From assembly GCA_019009955.1 (NCBI GenBank), contig CM032230.1, forward strand, positions 15,358,001-15,422,000: a stretch of DNA of 64,000 bases, given 5' to 3'. Below, piece after piece: positions 58,526-64,000 of the stretch. Both the position numbers and the translations under genes were made by a program. The first letter of the stretch is position 1, and each line of letters starts with the position of its first letter. Below the pieces are notes generated by a model that was given only the letters and a program-made list of their open reading frames with translations, searched no databases and had not been told where the DNA came from. The stretch comes from Riptortus pedestris. Taxonomy: Eukaryota > Arthropoda > Insecta > Hemiptera > Alydidae.

Positions 58526-59472
58526 ACATTTTCATTTATATTATTTTCATCACCCTGATGCTTCCATATCCAATATCGTTTGCTTCATATAAGACTGGCA
58601 TGCCAATAACCCGTCTCAAAAATCACCTTAAGCCTTAGTTCACACTTTTTCCATTTCTTGTTCTTTTTGTTTTCCATTTCGATTTTTTAATACTTGAATA
58701 ATGATTAAATCGCCGGCGTTGAGGAACTCATTTAAATAAATAAATAAAAAAATAAAATTTAAAAAAAATAATAAAAAGGGAAAATATATATCACCTGAGT
58801 AGAATCAATGGATATTTGTGGATATCTGTGAGATCTGCTGAAAGCCTTGATAGGTTTTGCGTTATTATGCTACAATGTAAATGGTAGTTTGCTCTTCTAA
58901 TACCACTACTGTGAAATTATTTTCGGTATATTCAATTTAAGATCTGTTTATTGAAATTATAACTTCATGACATTTTTTAAAAATTGCGTCCTGATTAAAC
59001 AATAGAATTGAATGAACCTAGGCCCAAAAATGTTGTGCCAAACGTGAATGAGTACGGTATTTGCAGCTAGTGCAATAAACATATCTCAGCTGATCTATAA
59101 CTCCACTAGCTCTCTGTCAAGATTGATTCGCTCAAGGATTTAGACTTCAAAAAGTAATTGGAATCGCAACACGAAAATGACACGACTAATAATTGGCGCA
59201 ATTTAGTGTTGTTAAATTGAAGCGAATAGCTAAATTGCTATTGGTTTATCTCTCAGTTGGCCTGTCAATCTAGTTAGCTTGTTAGTTTTGCAATTGATAT
59301 ATTGCATAAACGTTTACAGCTTCATATTCCGTGAAGCTGTCAGCAGTGGAATGGGCCAATGGCCAAATCAACTACTCATATTTTTCCTCAAGGTCCATGC
59401 CGTTTTATATTTCGTAATATTTCACATTTTCTGCCTAGGTAAGTAAAAAGTGGACGCTTAAGAAAAACAGAA
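58526..59472. other. Stretch without recognised gene; family D copy 2
   Basis: No gene is seen. A possible worn family A 3' fragment lies at 58785-58842 (GTAGAATCAATGGATATTTG ... GAGATCTGCTGAAA). 59299-59390 repeats the family D sequence (TTGCATAAACGTTTACAGCT, GGGCCAATGGCCAAATCAAC). Confidence 0.4.
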
Positions 59473-59785
59473 AAGTCCTTCACGCAGGGGCTGTGTAAAC
59501 TAAGCAGATTTATCAAGTGCTGGTATAACACTTTTGAGCCCATATCACCACGTATTCTCTGTATAATATGTAAAAAAAAACCTATGAGTAGAAGGGGTAA
59601 AGGGGGGGGGGAGTGACTGAGGAAAGAACAATAATGTACAAGAATGTACGAATAACTCCCTTAATACTTAAGTTACCAAATAAATGCATAAAGCAACAAT
59701 TGTAGAAAATCAAAAGTTAATAAGATTGGTTTCATAACATTTTATGATAATGACGGAGACATTAAATTCCGCCTTAAAAAAATAA
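59473..59785 (+). mobile_element. Family A element, subfamily III, 5' half
   Basis: AAAGTCCTTCACGCAGGGGC, TATCACCACGTATTCTCTG, ACCTATGAGTAGAAGGGG, AATAACTCCCTTAATACTTA and AACAATTGTAGAAAATC. It ends within the first module at GACGGAGACATTAAATTCC. Confidence 0.75.
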
Positions 59786-59789
59786 AATT

Positions 59790-60680
59790 AAAGTGTATAC
59801 ACCCTGCTAACGTGGAAAATATGTGAAGAGTAGTGTGTAGAAATTTTAGATTATAGTGTGTTATATATATTGATGTATTTTAGGTGTTCAATGTAGTTAC
59901 TACTATCGGTCAAAGTTCCTGTAAGTCTTGTGGAATGTCTAAATTGTCTCTTCGTCGACAGTTAGCCAATATGTGGTGTACAGTTAAAGTTTCGTTACAA
60001 TATCTACAAGTCGGTTTGTCATTAAGTGTCCGTGGGTCAGCAAGGAATGGCCAATGCGTAGTCTGCTCAGCACAACGTCCTCTCTTCGTGTGCTCCTGTT
60101 ACTTGATGGCCATTCCTTAACTGTTTGTTTTATTTGTCTTAGTTTATTGTCGTTTGTGTTATCCCAAGATTGCTGTCACTGCTGTTGTAGTGTCTTAATG
60201 GATTCGGCTAATACGTCTTGGTGGTCTGCACAGTTTATGTCAATGTCTGGTTTGTCTACAGTACACTTGGCTAATTTGTCGATCTCTGTACTTTCCTTAA
60301 TGTTTGTATGTCCGGGTAACCATAAAAGACTGATGTGTGTATGACTAGAGTTTAGTCGGTGAAATCGTTCAAACATTTTGATAGATGTCGAATGTCCAAA
60401 GGATTTGTCGAGTAAATGTTGTTGAGTGTATGTAGCGAGCTTAATGAATCTGTGCACAATACTATTTCATTCTGGCAGCTTTGGACTCTTGACAAGGCTA
60501 ATAGGATGACCTGAAGCTCAGCTGTATAGGAGCTAGATACAGGCGTCAATTTTAGCTGGTAATTATTGGACCCAACTATCGCAGCACAACCTGTACCATT
60601 TAGTGTCTTTGAGCCATCAGTATAAGCAAACAAACTATTAACTTTGTCACCCAATACTGACCTAAAATAGGCACTGTAAA
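59790..60680 (-). pseudogene. LINE relic with RNase H domain (jockey-like)
   Basis: Read on the minus strand from 60654: FAYTDGSKTLNGTGCAAIVG (first catalytic Asp in TDGS), SYTAELQVILLAL (Glu), VLCTDSLSSLHTL (Asp). After a frameshift near 60400 follow HISLLWLPGHTNIKESTEID and KLAKC (the last Asp; the usual GNE is EST). Then a frame with RSTRREDVVLSRLRIGHSLL and THGHLM, as in jockey C-termini. At least one frameshift and later stops kill it. The polymerase part is absent. Confidence 0.8.
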
Positions 60681-60785
60681 TGTGTTGTGAGGTTAGGTTG
60701 GATTATTTGAGCTTGCCTAAAGATATGTCCATTGTAAATTTTGAATACGCCAAGGAGGATATGTAGTAGGAACTGGTGAGTGTAT

Positions 60786-61396
60786 ACGTCCGTGTTTTAA
60801 CCAAGATATTTGGTTTTTTAGTTTTCATCCTTAAGTAAACCCCTACTCCTACTCATGTCATGTTAACAATAAGCTTCACCAGTTACGAGCCACTTTATTC
60901 TAACTTTATATACCATATGTTTTCAAGAGACCTTTATTATGCTAGGATACATGCAAATTCATTGTGTGATGACGTCCTCCATTAAGAATTTACGTTCCAG
61001 CTCGAAAATATTTATTCATTCTAAACCATTCACCATATTTACCTTTTATGCCAATACTAAAGATCATATTATTTAGTGGCTGACATCCGACTTGTAATAG
61101 GATTAACAGAGGGATTCGAAAATTCAAAATATATCCGTTATGAAGAGACAGATTGTAAAATGTTGTATCTTGTTAAACTATTGATGGCCTACAATTATAT
61201 TATATTTTTTTTCGTAAATCATAATCGACTTATTTCTACATTCTTGTTATCGGTCCTCAGTACCCCCCCCCCCCGGCCCACTGCGCCTCTTCTCCTCGTC
61301 AGTTTTTTGAATAGAAATAGGAATATGAGGTCACGAGTGTGTTATACCAGCACAAGGGAAATCTGCTTAGTTTACGCAGCCCCTGCGTGACGTTGC
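60786..61396 (-). mobile_element. Family A element, subfamily III, 5' part
   Basis: GTTTTAACCAAGATATTTGG, TAAACCCCTACTCCTACTCA, TTACGAGCCACTTTATTC, CAATACTAAAGATCATATTA, then GGGAAATCTGCTTAGTTTAC and GCAGCCCCTGCGTGACG. The 5' hairpin is perfect; core and 3' end are missing. Confidence 0.75.
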
Positions 61397-61984
61397 TATG
61401 GTTCATTAATGTAGCAATGTAATCATGACTAAACCGTGCATAATATCGCATCTCAATAAACTCGATTTAATTAATGTTGCTAATCATAATTTTATGTTAT
61501 TTTTTCAGATAAAAACCTATCGTTCAATTCTTTGAGCGATAACATTATTTATAATTGATTTACACTTACCAAACGCAAACATTTACTAACAAAAGCGTTA
61601 CGCAGTTGAGTGCCCTCCTGGTGTTATGACCAATGGACTTGTGAAGTGTTGGGAATATTGAACATGACTTCTCAGAAAATCGCACTCGATGAGACTCCAT
61701 TCAGAGACCTCTTAATTCTGTACTTGTTATGTAATTCATCACAAAAACTGCAAATTCTACTTCTTTTATTTGCCGACAACATCAAGCATTTCGACCTTCA
61801 CACTCAATGGACGCGGCATTTTCTTTAGAAACGGTCTCAATCATGACGTTTTTAGACCTCTGACGTTATTTTATAAATTTGAAGTGGTCGAAATGAGTAA
61901 TTTTCCTGAAGAAAATAAATTTTGGCCTGCATAGAAGCAATTTCTAGTACTCTAGAAACACAAACTACCCTCGTTTTAGCGGGT
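61397..61984. other. Stretch without recognised gene
   Basis: The 72-codon frame at 61610-61828 shows no recognisable domain and no clear splice context. Nothing else is identified. Confidence 0.3.
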
Positions 61985-62059
61985 TGAGTGTGTACTTATG
62001 ATTTTTGAATACTTTCATTAAATGTCCGTCGATTCTACACATATTTATAGACATAATAT
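61985..62059 (-). mobile_element. Family A 3' block scrap
   Basis: GAGTGTGTACTTATGATTTTTGAATACTTTCATTAAATGT-type text: TTCATTAAATGTCCGTCGAT and TCTACAC match the CCTCAAATGTCCATCGATCCTACCC motif. It lies immediately left of the probable LTR. Confidence 0.5.
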
Positions 62060-62692
62060 TGTTACGTTTTATTACAAAACCAGTAATAAACGTTGTTAAT
62101 AAGAGTTCTTTTGGATTGCAAAATTAAATACTCACAAGTTTCACAGTTTTTATCACTGCACAATTTATTTAACAATGCACAATACACTTGGTTAATTGTT
62201 CTTAATTGCTACTCACAGTATGGACCGATAGCGTCACTGTTCTTCAATGAGTCACAGTCCAATAATTCACTCACGGTCACTGAAATTCACAAAAAGACGG
62301 CACTGCACTGTCTTAAACATGGCACTAAACTTTTACTTACAGTCAAGGCACAACACTGTTCTTCACATAAAACACTTTACCGCACTGCACTAAGTCGCAC
62401 TATAGCACTGATGTGAACATCAAGACAGGTGAGAACAAAACTCACTCGCTCGTGGCTGGCCGGTTCTTTATATAGGTTGTCGGCATACATCAAAGGGGAA
62501 TTGGCTGAGCCCTTCGACGCCTGGGCTGGAAGGGCCTAGTAGGAGCCCGACCCCCTGTCGGCTTCTTTGATATATATTCCACTTCCCAAATACGCGACTC
62601 TCTCTGCAAATCCTTTAATTTTTGCAACAATATATATAAATAAATAATACATATTATGTATTTACAAGCCATTTTTCGTTTTGTCGGTAACA
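62060..62692 (-). mobile_element. Probable solo LTR, about 633 bp
   Basis: The ends are TGTTACG at 62060 and CGGTAACA at 62692, i.e. the short TGTTAC..GTAACA inverted termini usual for Gypsy-type LTRs. On the minus strand a TATATAAAG box (about 62467-62475) lies near the middle, with AATAAAACGTAACA at the far end serving as a polyadenylation signal, a sensible U3-R-U5 order. No primer-binding site, gag or pol sequence adjoins either end. No target duplication is visible, so the call is tentative. Frames at 62093-62416 and 62490-62693 fall inside and are not genes. Confidence 0.55.
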
Positions 62693-64000
62693 AACTCGAT
62701 ATACGAGGTCTGTGAAAAAAGTAATGAAACTCATTTTGTACTAACTTAAGTTTTTATTTTTTCCAAACAACAATGTTATCTTGATCAGTTATTCTTATAT
62801 TTATAGTAATTTTTGTTTTATTATACACTTTTGTCGTACAACGCAGTATAAACATGAATTTCACTAAATAGTAATGCAGGAGACCAATTTTATATTAGTA
62901 CTATAGTTATTATAGTAAAATAAAATGTTGTTAGAGTAAAGTTTGTATATGTAGGCATATTATGACAAATGATATTATATTTTTTGACTCATATGATAAT
63001 TCTTAGTATGATTTCGATTTGTGAAGTTATAAATCTTATTTTCACTAAAAATAAATTTTTTATTTATTTCCAATAGAAATGCAAACTATAACAGCATTTT
63101 GATTATTAATTTTTTATAGTGTATCATTTTAAAAAAGTCAAGCTGAATTTGCACAACGAGTGACAGCGGACATTTTGGGGAATCAAACTCTTTAACACTG
63201 CAATATATTATATTTCCTTTTATCAGTTGGAGTTATTGAAATAGCTATTGTTCTATCTATAACTATTAAACGCTACTTGGCAATTCATTATGACAAAATA
63301 GTAAATAGTAGCAAAATGTGGACGTTCATAAATAAATAAAGTGTTATTAAGGGAGTCTATCTATAAAAAATCACATTATTATTCAATCAACAATGATTTC
63401 CCGGACATCGCCTGGTACCTTAGCTAGTACAATATATAGGTACGGAGATGATAGAGAGTAGATGGCGTTAGTGGTGCGTGAGAGGGCAAATTAGGAGGCC
63501 ATGGCTGTTTGTGAAAGAGTTCAGCTGATTCTTTCTCCCGCCAATCTACTTTGGGCGGGAACCGAGACAGCTGTCCGATCCCAATCCCCGGGTCAGGGTC
63601 TATGTCATCAGCTGTTCTCTGTCTTAATATAACGCCCCCCCCCCCCAGAGTTTTTCAACCTTTTTGATTGCTCCAAGCCGGTCTATCGAGTCCCGACCTT
63701 CATATCGGTAAATGTTTATTAAATGACGTTTGATCGGCTTTAATTTCCTCGTCTCCATTATTCTACTCATGACGGGACATTTCAAAAACTTATCCATTAA
63801 TCCTAATTAAGACGTAACAAGAAGTATGGCACGCATGTGTCGCATAAACTAAAAAGATTTCCCACGCTATTTGACACTCTGATGATCTCATCTCCAGAAA
63901 CACAGAATTGATACTCTATTTATCCTGCAGTTAGAAGCCTATGTAAACAGGAATTAAAATGTTAGTGGGACTTGAGATCGTGACTGATGTGCTTGAAATG
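62693..64000. other. AT-rich stretch with element remnants
   Basis: TACGAGGTCTGTGAAAAAAG at 62703 resembles the start of some mariner elements, but no partner end is found. 63398-63432 (GATTTCCCGGACATCGCC ... TACCTTAGCTAGTA) is the family B 5' end in reverse. 63762-63810 and 63820-63940 are worn family A pieces (minus 3' block; plus 5' end with AAACTAAAAAGATTTCCCAC). No gene is seen. Confidence 0.5.

Overview
This is a gene-poor, AT-rich, repeat-dominated piece of an animal nuclear genome. An insect or related arthropod is most likely: R1/jockey-type LINE relics, mariner and piggyBac remnants, a tRNA-derived SINE and GT-AG introns all appear together. I cannot name the species. Only two genes are well supported. 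One is a small intronless LITAF-domain gene on the minus strand (15650-15907). The other is a spliced ankyrin-repeat gene on the plus strand (coding exons 37599-37605, 38556-38602 and 39092-40246), whose first codons encode a probable signal peptide.

Most of the rest is transposable elements. The dominant family, called family A here, has about 45 full or partial copies in both orientations. Its plan is a 5' end GTCCGTCACGCAGG with a small hairpin, a subterminal AGCAGATTTCCC, a block of about 300-600 bp, a microsatellite core ((TA)n, (CA)n(TA)n or (TCTA)n(TA)n), a block of about 125 bp, and a 3' hairpin ending GGGAAATCTGCTAAAA. The 3' arm is the reverse complement of the 5' subterminal motif. 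This is the layout of HINE/DINE-1-type elements (non-autonomous Helentrons), though I cannot confirm the family. Three subfamilies (I, II, III) share both ends and differ in the 5' block. Several copies are nested, and mariner, family B, family C and other family A copies repeatedly sit in or at the microsatellite core.

Region by region: 0-14 kb, family A copies with LINE relics. 14-18 kb, a LINE relic, the LITAF gene, an unclassified TIR element and family A. 18-27 kb, a SINE, a LINE relic with RNase H, a 33-bp minisatellite, a broken DDE transposase and a piggyBac-like element with intact TTAA ends. 27.1-33.0 kb, a 66-bp tandem array of about 88 units with internal segmental duplications. 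33-37 kb, nested family A and B. 37.5-41 kb, the ankyrin gene with a 25-bp minisatellite in intron 1. 42.7-43.8 kb, a family A copy split by a deleted mariner. 45-59 kb, dense family A, including one copy split by a 2.3-kb head-to-head palindrome of family B. 59-64 kb, a LINE relic, family A fragments and a probable solo LTR.

The two genes show no functional link. The remaining short open frames are repeats or chance, apart from a few unidentified coding-like stretches that are listed separately.
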